The translations under genes and the position numbers were made by a program. The notes below the pieces were generated by a model. The model searched no databases. It saw only the letters and a program-made list of their open reading frames with translations, and had not been told where the DNA came from. Shown here one piece after another: positions 34,744-42,551 of a stretch of 48,446 nucleotides of DNA (position 1 is the first letter of the stretch; the number at the start of each line of letters is the position of its first letter). This DNA comes from Eubacteriaceae bacterium (GTDB lineage: Bacteria; Bacillota; Clostridia; Peptostreptococcales; Anaerovoracaceae): positions 1 through 48,446 of the forward strand of contig JALCRY010000014.1 in the NCBI GenBank assembly GCA_022652985.1. The letters run 5' to 3'.

Positions 34744-34772
34744 AAAAAACGGCTGTCTCAGATGAGACAGCC
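34744..34772 (-). terminator. intrinsic terminator abutting the methyltransferase ribosome-binding site
   Basis: GGCTGTCTC (34751-34759) pairs perfectly with GAGACAGCC (34764-34772) over a four-base loop, followed on the minus strand by six T and then immediately AGGAG. It ends the mreB transcript and leaves no promoter space before the next gene. Confidence 0.88.
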
Positions 34773-34786
34773 ATTGAATTTTATGA

Positions 34787-35812
34787 CTAGATGAAATTTT
34801 TCTTTCGTCTGTTCATTTCACTTTTTTCTACTACGTCGATATTGTCAAGGGCTTTTCCTGTTCCGATCGCCACGCATGAAAGCGGGTCTTCGGCAATAGA
34901 AACATTGATCCCTATCCTGTCCTGGACTCTCTTGTCGATCCCGTACAGAAGGGCTCCGCCGCCTGTTATGACCAGTCCGCCCGTGCTGATGTCAGCAGCA
35001 AGTTCCGGAGGCGTTCTTTCCAGTACGCTGTGAGCTGCATCGCATATCTGCGTCAGCGGCTCATCCAGCGCTTCGAACATCTCTTCGCTCGTCATCTCGA
35101 TATCTCTCGGCAGACCCGTTACGAGATCTCTGCCCGAGCACTTCATCTTGATGACATCAGGTCTTTCATATGCCGTTCCGATAGCCATCTTAAGTTCTTC
35201 CGCTGTACGCTCTCCTATGTATAGCTTATGCTTCTTTCTTACATACTTGATGATAGCTTCATTGAATTTATCTCCTGCGATCTTGACCGAAGTACTGGCA
35301 ACGATTCCGCCCAGTGCGATGATCGCGATGTCGGAAGTGCCTCCTCCTATATCCATGACCATCATTCCTTCAGGTCTTGATACGTCGAGTCCTGCGCCGA
35401 TCGCAGCGGCCATTGGCTCTTCCATCAGGAAGACTTCCTTCCCGCCCGCCTGTGTCGCGGCTTCTCTGACAGCTCTTTTTTCAACTTCAGTAACTCCGCT
35501 CGGTACGCATACCATTATTCTCGGTCTGAAGAATTTTCCTGCTCCGCAAGTCTTCTTGATGAAGTACTTGAGCATTCTTTCTGTAATATCGAAACTCGAA
35601 ATAACACCGTCTCTGAGAGGACGTACAGCAATGATGTTTGCCGGCGTTCTGCCGAGCATCTGTCTTGCTTCTTCGCCGACTGCCAGTATTTCATTCGATT
35701 CATCATCTACTGCCACTACTGAAGGCTCTCTTAAAACGATTCCTTTTCCTTTAATATATACAAGAACATTCGCGGTTCCCAGATCTATACCAACTTCTTC
35801 TGAAAATGCCAT
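34787..35812 (-). CDS. mreB: rod-shape-determining protein MreB (MreB/Mbl actin homologue)
   Basis: This bacterial actin polymerises under the membrane and guides cell-wall synthesis. The 341 residues show the actin-fold nucleotide motifs: GIDLGTANVLVY (8-19), MDIGGGTSDIAII and ITGGGALLYG near the C-terminus. No mreC or mreD follows, so this is a stand-alone copy as is common for Mbl/MreBH-type paralogues. It has its own promoter (35854-35882), a GGAGG ribosome-binding site and a terminator. Confidence 0.95.
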   Translation of the reverse strand: MAFSEEVGIDLGTANVLVYIKGKGIVLREPSVVAVDDESNEILAVGEEARQMLGRTPANIIAVRPLRDGVISSFDITERMLKYFIKKTCGAGKFFRPRIMVCVPSGVTEVEKRAVREAATQAGGKEVFLMEEPMAAAIGAGLDVSRPEGMMVMDIGGGTSDIAIIALGGIVASTSVKIAGDKFNEAIIKYVRKKHKLYIGERTAEELKMAIGTAYERPDVIKMKCSGRDLVTGLPRDIEMTSEEMFEALDEPLTQICDAAHSVLERTPPELAADISTGGLVITGGGALLYGIDKRVQDRIGINVSIAEDPLSCVAIGTGKALDNIDVVEKSEMNRRKKNFI

Positions 35813-35853
35813 TCCATTTTCCTCCCTGTTCCAAAATATAGTATCACTAAGAT

Positions 35854-35882
35854 ATTATACATAAAACCGCTTCTGTTTTCAA
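35854..35882 (-). promoter_or_regulatory. sigma-A promoter of mreB
   Basis: On the minus strand TTGAAA (35882-35877), a 17-base spacer and a perfect TATAAT (35859-35854), about 35 bases before the ATG. Confidence 0.7.
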
Positions 35883-35902
35883 TGAAAATATAGTCACCAT
35901 AG

Positions 35903-37510
35903 TTACTTTTCAGCGTTATACTCCTTAGCCGCTTTAATAAATTCTCTGAACAGAGGATGCGCTTTATTCGGTCTGCTCTTGAACTCAGGGTGATACTGCA
36001 CGCCGACAAAATGCTTGTTGGCAGGTATCTCTACAGCCTCAACGAGCCTCTTGTCCGGAGATGTGCCCGATATCCTGAGTCCGGCTTCTTCCATCTGAGT
36101 ACGGTAATCGTTGTTGAACTCATATCTGTGTCTGTGTCTTTCGGAGATCTTTGTCTTGCCGTATGCCCTGGCCATTATTGTACCGGCAGCGATATCGCAA
36201 GGGTATGCTCCTAGTCTCATTGTGCCGCCCTTCGGCATGTCGCCGTTCTGATCAGGCATGAAGTCGATGACCTTGTGCGCGCAGTTCTCGTCGAATTCAC
36301 CGCTGTCCGCATCCTCGATGCCCAGCACATCCCTCGCAAACTCTATTACTGCGACCTGCATCCCGAGACAGATGCCGAAATACGGAACATCGTTTTCTCT
36401 CGCGTATTTCGCGGCAATGATCTTGCCGAGAATGCCTCTGTCGCCGAATCCGCCAGGCACAAGTATGCCGTCGCAGTCGCTCAGTATGCCGCTGACAGTT
36501 TTGTCCGTGATCTCTTCCGACTCGACCCATTTGATATGCACATGACAGCCGTTTTCATATCCGCCGTGACGCAGCGCCTCCGCGACTGAAAGATACGCAT
36601 CGTGGAGCTTGATGTATTTACCTACTATTGCTACAGTAATGTCAGTTGTCGCGCTCTTGATCCTGTCGAGCATCTCCATCCATTCCTGCATGTCGCACGG
36701 TCCCGCATTTATGCCGAGTTCCCTGCAGACGATCCAGGAAAAGTTGCTGTCTTCGAGCATGACCGGCGCTTCATATAATGAAGGCAGAGTAATATTTTCG
36801 ATTACGCAGTCCGGTTTGACGTTGCAGAACAGTGAGATCTTATCTTTGATCGTCTGATCGATCGGCTCATCGGCACGCATGACTATGATATCAGGCATGA
36901 TGCCCATCGATCTCAGATTGGCCACCGAATGCTGTGTAGGCTTGGATTTATGTTCTCCCGAACTCTTGAGATAAGGCACCAGCGTGACATGGATGAACAG
37001 GCAGTTCTCTTTGCCGACTTCCAGTGAGACCTGTCTGATAGCTTCGAGGAAAGGCTGCGATTCGATATCGCCCGTAGTGCCGCCTATCTCCGTGATGATA
37101 ACATCGGCATTGCTCTTCTTGCCAACGCTGTATATGAACTCTTTGATTTCATTTGTGATGTGAGGGATGACCTGCACCGTGCTTCCGAGATACTCGCCCT
37201 GACGTTCTTTGTTCAGGACATTCCAGTAAACTTTTCCGGTCGTAAGATTGGAGAACTTGTTCAGATCCTCATCGATGAATCTCTCATAGTGTCCCAGGTC
37301 GAGGTCGGTTTCAGCTCCGTCCTCCGTGACATATACTTCTCCGTGCTGATAAGGACTCATTGTTCCCGGGTCGACATTGATATACGGATCCAGTTTCTGC
37401 GCCACGACTTTCAGCCCTCTCGATTTGAGAAGCCTGCCGAGCGATGCTGCAGTAATACCCTTGCCGAGTCCCGATACGACTCCTCCGGTAACGAAAATGT
37501 ACTTCTTCAT
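35903..37510 (-). CDS. pyrG: CTP synthase
   Basis: It aminates UTP to CTP with glutamine. I start at the ATG at 37510; the ATG four codons upstream overlaps the GGAGGG ribosome-binding site. The 535-residue product has the synthetase domain ([20 protein letters not shown] at the N-terminus, [11 protein letters not shown]) and a class I glutaminase domain with the nucleophile in FGICLGMQ and [11 protein letters not shown] near the end. No obvious terminator follows; the mreB promoter is just downstream. Confidence 0.97.
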   Translation of the reverse strand: MKKYIFVTGGVVSGLGKGITAASLGRLLKSRGLKVVAQKLDPYINVDPGTMSPYQHGEVYVTEDGAETDLDLGHYERFIDEDLNKFSNLTTGKVYWNVLNKERQGEYLGSTVQVIPHITNEIKEFIYSVGKKSNADVIITEIGGTTGDIESQPFLEAIRQVSLEVGKENCLFIHVTLVPYLKSSGEHKSKPTQHSVANLRSMGIMPDIIVMRADEPIDQTIKDKISLFCNVKPDCVIENITLPSLYEAPVMLEDSNFSWIVCRELGINAGPCDMQEWMEMLDRIKSATTDITVAIVGKYIKLHDAYLSVAEALRHGGYENGCHVHIKWVESEEITDKTVSGILSDCDGILVPGGFGDRGILGKIIAAKYARENDVPYFGICLGMQVAVIEFARDVLGIEDADSGEFDENCAHKVIDFMPDQNGDMPKGGTMRLGAYPCDIAAGTIMARAYGKTKISERHRHRYEFNNDYRTQMEEAGLRISGTSPDKRLVEAVEIPANKHFVGVQYHPEFKSRPNKAHPLFREFIKAAKEYNAEK

Positions 37511-37580
37511 TTTTCCCTCCATGTTACAGATATGTGAAATAATATATTACAATAATACAAAAAAACAGTGCTCCGAAAAT

Positions 37581-37652
37581 AAAAAATTGAGGTGGCACGG
37601 CTTTGAAGTGAGAAGGATATATTAGACCCCGTCTCGCCGTCTTCTTCCTCAA
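37581..37652 (-). promoter_or_regulatory. terminator-like structure in the pyrG leader
   Basis: On the minus strand TTGAGG (37652-37647) pairs with CCTCAA (37592-37587), and inside it ACGGC pairs with GCCGT and GAGA with TCTC; the stem is followed by six T. It lies about 70 bases before the pyrG start, within a leader of about 170 bases. This would fit control of pyrG by termination in the leader, as known in other Firmicutes, but the start-site G run used in Bacillus is not visible. Confidence 0.4.
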
Positions 37653-37686
37653 TGTTTCTATCTTTGTGCACATTAATTACTAAATT

Positions 37687-37692
37687 ATTATA
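37687..37692 (-). promoter_or_regulatory. candidate pyrG -10 box
   Basis: The minus strand reads TATAAT preceded by GTG; the -35 at 17 bases (TAGAAT) is weak. Transcription would start near 37680. No other convincing promoter lies in 37511-37764. Confidence 0.35.
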
Positions 37693-37750
37693 CACTAACA
37701 GTGATATGAATTCTATACCTTTTTTATCTATTTGGTTAATTTTTATATGG

Positions 37751-37778
37751 AAAAGATCCGATGATTACATCGGATCTC
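37751..37778 (-). terminator. intrinsic terminator overlapping the 3' end of pyk
   Basis: GATCCGATG (37756-37764) and CATCGGATC (37769-37777) form a perfect 9-bp stem whose four-base loop holds part of the pyk stop codon; a CTTTTCC tail follows. The last sense codons of pyk thus form one arm of the terminator. Confidence 0.75.
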
Positions 37779-39204
37779 CTATGACATGAATTCTCATTGT
37801 ATTCGTATTGCGTTTAATATATCTCGGCAGTCCCACGAGCGTGATTATCCTGTCCCCGTCATGGACCAGGCCGGCTTCGGTGATGGCCTTTACCGAGTAG
37901 GCAAAGACGTCCTCCGTATATTCGCGCTCGCTGTCATTGTTCACCATGGCCACTTTTACCGGAAGCGTTCCCCAGCACATCGAAAGCCTCCTGAGGACGT
38001 TTTCGAATCTGGAAAGCCCCAGTATCGGGGCCTGCGGCCTGTAGCCCGCGATCGAAAATGCCGTATGACCGCTGCTCGTAGGCGTCACTATCGCAGCCAC
38101 ATCGAGCTCTTCCGCAGCCCTGTAAGTAGCGCTGGCCACCGCGTTCGTCGTTATCCTGTAGCCGATATCCGACATTATATATTTATGTCTCAGATGAAGC
38201 TGTTCCGCAGTCACCGCGATCTGATCCATCATCTTCACAGCCTCCGTCGGATATTGTCCCGCGGCGGTCTCGCCCGAAAGCATGATGACATCCGTACCGT
38301 CGAGTATTGCGTTGGAGACATCCCCCGCCTCTGCTCTCGTAGGACGCGGATTGTGTATCATCGAATCCAGCATTTGTGTGGCAGTAATGACGACTTTCCC
38401 CTTTTCGTTGCACTCTCTGATAATGTTCTTCTGTTCGATAGGCACTCTCTCCGTCGGTATCTCCACGCCGAGGTCTCCCCTGGCTACCATGATGCCGTCC
38501 GACTTCTCGATTATCGCATCGATATCGGCAAGCGCTTCTCTGTTTTCGATCTTGGAAATAATGAATGGATCCTCTTCACCGTTCGCCTTCAGAAACTCTC
38601 TGACTTCCTCCGCATCCTGCGCCGACCTCACGAAGCTTATCGCATAGAAATCAACATCCTGCTCGATCCCGAAAAGCAGATCCGCCTTGTCTTTTTCATT
38701 GAGCGCCGGCATGTCCGTCTTCGTTCCCGGCACATTCACGCCTTTCTTGCTTCCGAGCGTCCCGGAATTTTCGACTGTGCATTCGATCTCCGCATCAGTG
38801 CTGCCCGTAACAGTCATCTCTATCAACCCGTCGTCGAACAGTATCTTAGACCCCGTGCTGACAAACTTCGGCAGCGCTTTATATGTTATCGAGCAGTGTT
38901 CTTTCGTTCCCAGGGAATCATCTGTCCTGATCGTGAAAGTCTGTCCCGTTTCCAGTTCGACCGAACCGCCCTCCATATCTCCGGTCCTGATTTCCGGACC
39001 TTTCGTATCAAGCAGTATCGCCGTATATTTCCCCAGTTCATTTCTTATTTTCTTTATCCGGGCTATCCTCTCACCGTGTTCTTCATGAGAACCGTGCGAA
39101 AAATTAAGTCTTGCAACATCCATACCTGCTTCCATAAGCTCTCTCAGCTTTTCCTCGCTGTCGCTGGCAGGTCCGATCGTACAAATAATCTTGGTCTTTC
39201 TCAT
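37765..39204 (-). CDS. pyk: pyruvate kinase
   Basis: It converts phosphoenolpyruvate and ADP to pyruvate and ATP. The ATG at 39204, preceded by AAAGGAGAAAG, gives 479 residues, the usual length of enzymes without the extra C-terminal PEP-utiliser domain; longer in-frame versions run into the promoter. Motifs include the N-terminal TKIICTIGPAS, KIENREAL with the catalytic Lys, GIMVARGDLGVEIP and MLSGETAAGQYP. It is monocistronic, with a terminator built into its 3' end. Confidence 0.96.
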   Translation of the reverse strand: MRKTKIICTIGPASDSEEKLRELMEAGMDVARLNFSHGSHEEHGERIARIKKIRNELGKYTAILLDTKGPEIRTGDMEGGSVELETGQTFTIRTDDSLGTKEHCSITYKALPKFVSTGSKILFDDGLIEMTVTGSTDAEIECTVENSGTLGSKKGVNVPGTKTDMPALNEKDKADLLFGIEQDVDFYAISFVRSAQDAEEVREFLKANGEEDPFIISKIENREALADIDAIIEKSDGIMVARGDLGVEIPTERVPIEQKNIIRECNEKGKVVITATQMLDSMIHNPRPTRAEAGDVSNAILDGTDVIMLSGETAAGQYPTEAVKMMDQIAVTAEQLHLRHKYIMSDIGYRITTNAVASATYRAAEELDVAAIVTPTSSGHTAFSIAGYRPQAPILGLSRFENVLRRLSMCWGTLPVKVAMVNNDSEREYTEDVFAYSVKAITEAGLVHDGDRIITLVGLPRYIKRNTNTMRIHVIGDPM

Positions 39205-39237
39205 ATCTTCTTCTTTCTCCTTTTTAACCTTTAGGAC

Positions 39238-39274
39238 ATAATATATTATCCCCCGCAATAATTCAAGCATACAA
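39238..39274 (-). promoter_or_regulatory. pyk promoter region
   Basis: Two overlapping sigma-A-like arrangements are visible on the minus strand: TTGTAT (39274-39269), 18 bases, GATAAT (39250-39245); and TTGAAT (39266-39261), 17 bases, TATTAT (39243-39238). Either places the start 25-35 bases before the ATG. Confidence 0.45.
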
Positions 39275-39302
39275 TGGAACACAAATTGAACTCGATATCT
39301 GT

Positions 39303-39330
39303 TTGTGATACATTATATCCAACGTATAAT
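39303..39330 (+). promoter_or_regulatory. promoter of the threonine aldolase gene
   Basis: TTGTGA (39303-39308), a 16-base spacer and a perfect TATAAT (39325-39330); the ATG is at 39365 after AAAGGGAC. It diverges from the pyk promoter. Confidence 0.5.
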
Positions 39331-39364
39331 TAAAATCAGGTTCATATGACAGAAAGGGACAACT

Positions 39365-40378
39365 ATGATTTTTCTGAAAAACGATTACAGCACAGGGGCA
39401 CATCCTGATGTCCTGCAGGCACTTGTTGACAATAATATGGTATTCAGCGACAGTTATTCTCATGACGATTTCTGTGCGGCGGCGGAAACGCTCATCAGAG
39501 ATCTTATCAAATGTCCTGATGCCGATATACATTTCATGTCCGGCGGAACACAGACCAACCTGGTCTGCATGTCATCATTCATGCGCCCCTACGAGGCAGT
39601 CATCGCCGCCGATTCGGGACACATATCCGTACACGAAACCGGCGCTATCGAGGCGACAGGCCACAAATGCATAGAACTTGCCTCGCCTGACGGAAAAATA
39701 CTTCCGGAACAGATAGAAAAAACCGTTGCTTTTCATAATTTTGATCAGATGGTCCTTCCCCGCGTGGTCTACATCTCAGACACTACCGAATCCGGTTCTG
39801 TTTACACGAAAGCGGAGATCACAGCTCTGAGAGACTGCTGCAGAAAACACGGCATGTATCTCTATCTCGACGGTGCGCGTCTGGCCATGGCCCTGTCCGC
39901 GGCCGGCAATGATATTACATTCGAGGATCTGCCGGAACTTGTCGATGCGTTCTATATTGGAGGCACAAAGTGCGGCGCGCTCTTCGGAGAGGCTGCCGTA
40001 ATAATCAATGACGATCTGAAAGAAAACTTCCGTTTCAATATGAGACAGCGCGGCGCGCTGTTTGCCAAGGGAATGGTCATAGGCATGCAGTTCGGCGCCC
40101 TGCTGAGCAACGGGCTTTACACGAAACTCGGAGAGCACGCGAACAGACTGGCGCTCGACCTGGCTGAGGGAATAAAAGCCAAAGGTTACAGCTTTGCCTA
40201 CGAGCCTGAATCAAATATGATATTCCCGATCTTTACAAATGAACAGGCAGCCGAACTGGCTAAAGAAGTAATGTTCGAAACCTGGCTCGTAAACGACGAC
40301 GGCACAACTACGATCAGACTTGTCACGAGCTGGTCGTCGACGCAGGAGGATGTCGAAGCTTTCCTCGCGCTGATCTGA
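39365..40378 (+). CDS. ltaE: low-specificity L-threonine aldolase
   Basis: This PLP enzyme cleaves threonine (and often allo-threonine) to glycine and acetaldehyde. The 337 residues begin with FLKNDYSTGAHPDVL and show the SGGTQTNL cofactor-phosphate loop, HETGAIEATGHK, LDGARLAMAL with the Asp that contacts the pyridine nitrogen, and the Schiff-base Lys in YIGGTKCGALFGEA. It is monocistronic, with its own promoter and a strong terminator. A related beta-eliminating lyase cannot be ruled out. Confidence 0.92.
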   Translation: MIFLKNDYSTGAHPDVLQALVDNNMVFSDSYSHDDFCAAAETLIRDLIKCPDADIHFMSGGTQTNLVCMSSFMRPYEAVIAADSGHISVHETGAIEATGHKCIELASPDGKILPEQIEKTVAFHNFDQMVLPRVVYISDTTESGSVYTKAEITALRDCCRKHGMYLYLDGARLAMALSAAGNDITFEDLPELVDAFYIGGTKCGALFGEAAVIINDDLKENFRFNMRQRGALFAKGMVIGMQFGALLSNGLYTKLGEHANRLALDLAEGIKAKGYSFAYEPESNMIFPIFTNEQAAELAKEVMFETWLVNDDGTTTIRLVTSWSSTQEDVEAFLALI

Positions 40379-40405
40379 GGATAGCCTGAAAACATACGGC
40401 AATAC

Positions 40406-40450
40406 AAAAGCTATGTCACTGAGAAAGTTTTTCTCAGTGACATAGCTTTT
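40406..40450. terminator. long bidirectional intrinsic terminator
   Basis: A 21-bp perfect inverted repeat (40406-40426 with 40430-40450) with a three-base loop and T/A tracts at both ends. It separates the convergent ltaE and panF genes. Confidence 0.92.
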
Positions 40451-40458
40451 TCATTCAC

Positions 40459-42009
40459 TTATGCAGAATGCTCCGACTCAGGGAAGAACAGTTTCAATGT
40501 TTCCTGATCGGATGATTTCCCGATAAGACTGGCGATCACAAAAGTGATGATCGCTACAGCTATCGAAAAAACAATCGGCGTAGTTCCGCCTATCGATATT
40601 CCTTTTACAGTCATGTAGATAAATGTTGCCACCCCGCAGATCATCGATACCACGGATCCCGTCGCGTTTGCCTTCTTCCAGTACAGTCCGAATATTATCG
40701 GGCAGAGGAACGAACATTCGAGTCCGCCCATTGCAAACAGATTTATCCATACGATAAGCGAAGGCGGTTTTATCGTGAACACGAACACGATCGCACCTAT
40801 TATCAGCGTCACCGCCATGCTCATTCTGCCGATTTTCTTTTCAAAATGTTTATCAGCGGCTTCTTCATGGCCGGAGTCGTATTTATCTTTGGCAATATAG
40901 TTCAGATATAGATCCTTCACTATCGCTGCCGACGCCAGGATCAGAAGCGAGGAAACCGTAGACATTACTGCCGAAAGAGGCGCAGCGATGAACAGCCCCG
41001 CGACGACCGGGTTCATGTATTTAAGCACTAGCTTCGGGATCACGTAGTCCGTATTGAGTACTCCGTTTGTCGAAGGTATTTCCGATGCATTGAGCACAGC
41101 CGGCGCAAATACTCCGGAAAGATGCATTATCAGCATCAGGAAGCCTACTACAATTGTTCCGTAAATGATGGCGTTGTGCAGAGATTTTGTATCTTTGAAA
41201 CCCATGCCTCTGACCGCAGTCTGAGGAAGGCCGAGAACTCCGAGTCCGACCAGTACCCAGAAACTCATCACGAAAGGTTTCGCGGTCAGGCCGCCCTGAT
41301 CCGGCGTCGACCAGTTCGGATTAACCACATTGAGCTTGTCAACGATGCTGTCTACACCGCCGCCCACATGGATGATCGTCGCCATTATTATAAATCCGCC
41401 GATGACCATGATGATGCCCTGTATCGTATCGGTCGTAACTACGGCCTTGAAGCCTCCGAAGCTGGTATACACTATTACTACAATGCCGAAAAGGATCAGC
41501 CCGTAGATATACGACAGTCCGGTCACCGACTGGAACAATACCGCTCCGCCGAGGAACTGCGACATCATCTGAGCGATGAAGAACAGTACCAGGGCCACCG
41601 ATGCGCCGATGACCACCACAGGTGATTTATATCTCGCTCTGAGATAGTCCGTAACTGTGACGGCATTGGTTTTTCTTGATATTACTGCAAATTTTTTGCC
41701 GAGGATGCCGAGGATGATGAATGCCGTCGGCACCTGTATCATCGAGAGATAGACCCATACGAGTCCTCTGGAATAGGCGACGCCGGGGCCCCCGATGAAA
41801 CTGCTGGCACTGGTAAATGTCGCTATTAGCGTCATGGCCAGAACGAGCCCGCCCATAGATCTTCCGCCTATGAAGTAGTTATTTATGAATCCCTTGCCTT
41901 CAGCCGCATCCAGCGCCTGCTGCTTTTTGCTGACCCACATCCCAAAACCGAAATTAAAGATCATGTAAACAACAAGGACCGATATGAGTATGATACTGTA
42001 ATTACTCAT
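40459..42009 (-). CDS. panF: sodium/pantothenate symporter (SSS family)
   Basis: It imports pantothenate with sodium. I place the start at the ATG at 42009, preceded by GGAGGTGAT; the upstream GTG lies inside that ribosome-binding site. The 516-residue product has about 13 hydrophobic segments, the early FIGGRSMGGLVLAMT and SASSFIGGPG motifs and the SSS signature region around 170-220. Its ATG overlaps the end of yhdT by 8 bases, and the yhdT-panF pairing is also found in enterobacteria, which supports the substrate assignment. Confidence 0.92.
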   Translation of the reverse strand: MSNYSIILISVLVVYMIFNFGFGMWVSKKQQALDAAEGKGFINNYFIGGRSMGGLVLAMTLIATFTSASSFIGGPGVAYSRGLVWVYLSMIQVPTAFIILGILGKKFAVISRKTNAVTVTDYLRARYKSPVVVIGASVALVLFFIAQMMSQFLGGAVLFQSVTGLSYIYGLILFGIVVIVYTSFGGFKAVVTTDTIQGIIMVIGGFIIMATIIHVGGGVDSIVDKLNVVNPNWSTPDQGGLTAKPFVMSFWVLVGLGVLGLPQTAVRGMGFKDTKSLHNAIIYGTIVVGFLMLIMHLSGVFAPAVLNASEIPSTNGVLNTDYVIPKLVLKYMNPVVAGLFIAAPLSAVMSTVSSLLILASAAIVKDLYLNYIAKDKYDSGHEEAADKHFEKKIGRMSMAVTLIIGAIVFVFTIKPPSLIVWINLFAMGGLECSFLCPIIFGLYWKKANATGSVVSMICGVATFIYMTVKGISIGGTTPIVFSIAVAIITFVIASLIGKSSDQETLKLFFPESEHSA

Positions 42010-42310
42010 CTGTATCACCTCCGTCCGCTGTTTCCTCCAGGCTGAAGTTTTTGAATACTTTTTTAACGATAATGACTGAGGCTATGCAGAATCCGACATA
42101 TCCCACAATGCAGCTCAGGAAGAACCACATCGGCAGGCCCATAATAAACGTATAGTCTTTCGGATCGCCTCCGCCGAGCCCGTAGCCCGTAAAATACCAC
42201 CATAAAAAAAACGCGGCGTATAAAATCATGGATACTGCCGCTTCTTTTCTTATCTGACGGCTCCGTTCCTTTTCCGTAAGGATAGGAGCACCGTAAGAAT
42301 CACTTTTCAT
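42002..42310 (-). CDS. yhdT: YhdT-family small membrane protein (DUF997), partner of PanF
   Basis: The 102-residue product starts at the ATG at 42310 (GAAGGGAT upstream). It has a charged N-terminus with the RQIRKEA stretch and two hydrophobic segments (about 28-50 with WWYFTGYGLGG, and 58-85 with GLPMWFFLSCIVGY), matching DUF997. It overlaps panF by 8 bases. In other bacteria the pair sits together, and a helper role in pantothenate uptake is suspected but unproven. Confidence 0.88.
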   Translation of the reverse strand: MKSDSYGAPILTEKERSRQIRKEAAVSMILYAAFFLWWYFTGYGLGGGDPKDYTFIMGLPMWFFLSCIVGYVGFCIASVIIVKKVFKNFSLEETADGGDTDE

Positions 42311-42435
42311 TATACAGATCCCTTCTTTATTAAAAGTAAGTGTCCAGTTGTGATGTCCGAGGCAATAGCTGATAAAATGTAGCCCTGCAGGACCCCTGCT
42401 CGTACTCATTTCCGTGCTATTTCTTGAACCCGATA

Positions 42436-42464
42436 ATAATAACACTTACCCGGCAGGTTGGCAA
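42436..42464 (-). promoter_or_regulatory. yhdT-panF promoter and leader
   Basis: On the minus strand TTGCCA (42464-42459), a 17-base spacer and TATTAT (42441-42436). The transcript would start near 42429, giving a leader of about 118 bases that can form a GCAGG/CCTGC hairpin inside an AATAGC/GCTATT stem. I recognise no known riboswitch there. Confidence 0.5.
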
Positions 42465-42482
42465 CCCTCTTTTCTTAATGCT

Positions 42483-42511
42483 TTGTATTAGCATTGTGTT
42501 TATTGTATAAT
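42483..42511 (+). promoter_or_regulatory. sigma-A promoter of the GGDEF/EAL gene
   Basis: TTGTAT (42483-42488), a 17-base spacer and a perfect TATAAT (42506-42511), 41 bases before the ATG, which follows AAGGAG. The leader is too short for a cyclic-di-GMP riboswitch. Confidence 0.65.
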
Positions 42512-42551
42512 TAGTTAATGACATATACAGTTCCTGCAAGGAGTACGACCT

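Noticed and set aside
37587-37601. Plus-strand T-box-like motif (GAGGTGGCACGGC) upstream of pyk/pyrG
   Set aside because: It resembles the AGGGTGGNACCGCG core only loosely, no specifier stem is visible and no plus-strand gene follows until 39365. The same bases are better explained as one arm of the minus-strand hairpin in the pyrG leader.
37507-37695. 62-codon minus-strand frame upstream of pyrG
   Set aside because: It starts inside the putative -10 box, has no ribosome-binding site and crosses the terminator-like hairpin; best read as leader RNA.
37786-39234. Plus-strand open frame of 482 codons opposite pyk
   Set aside because: It lies antisense to almost all of pyruvate kinase and has no ribosome-binding site or recognisable motif. 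Long antisense frames occur also opposite nifJ (8050-9132), lon (15952-17037) and carA (32377-33558) and reflect codon bias of the real genes.
42311-42445. 45-residue N-terminal extension of YhdT
   Set aside because: The frame starts within the -10 box of the likely promoter and its translation (Ser/Arg/His-rich) does not match DUF997.
42511-42551. Possible cyclic-di-GMP riboswitch before the GGDEF/EAL gene
   Set aside because: The leader from the likely promoter is only about 35 bases, too short for either known class, and no matching conserved sequence is visible.
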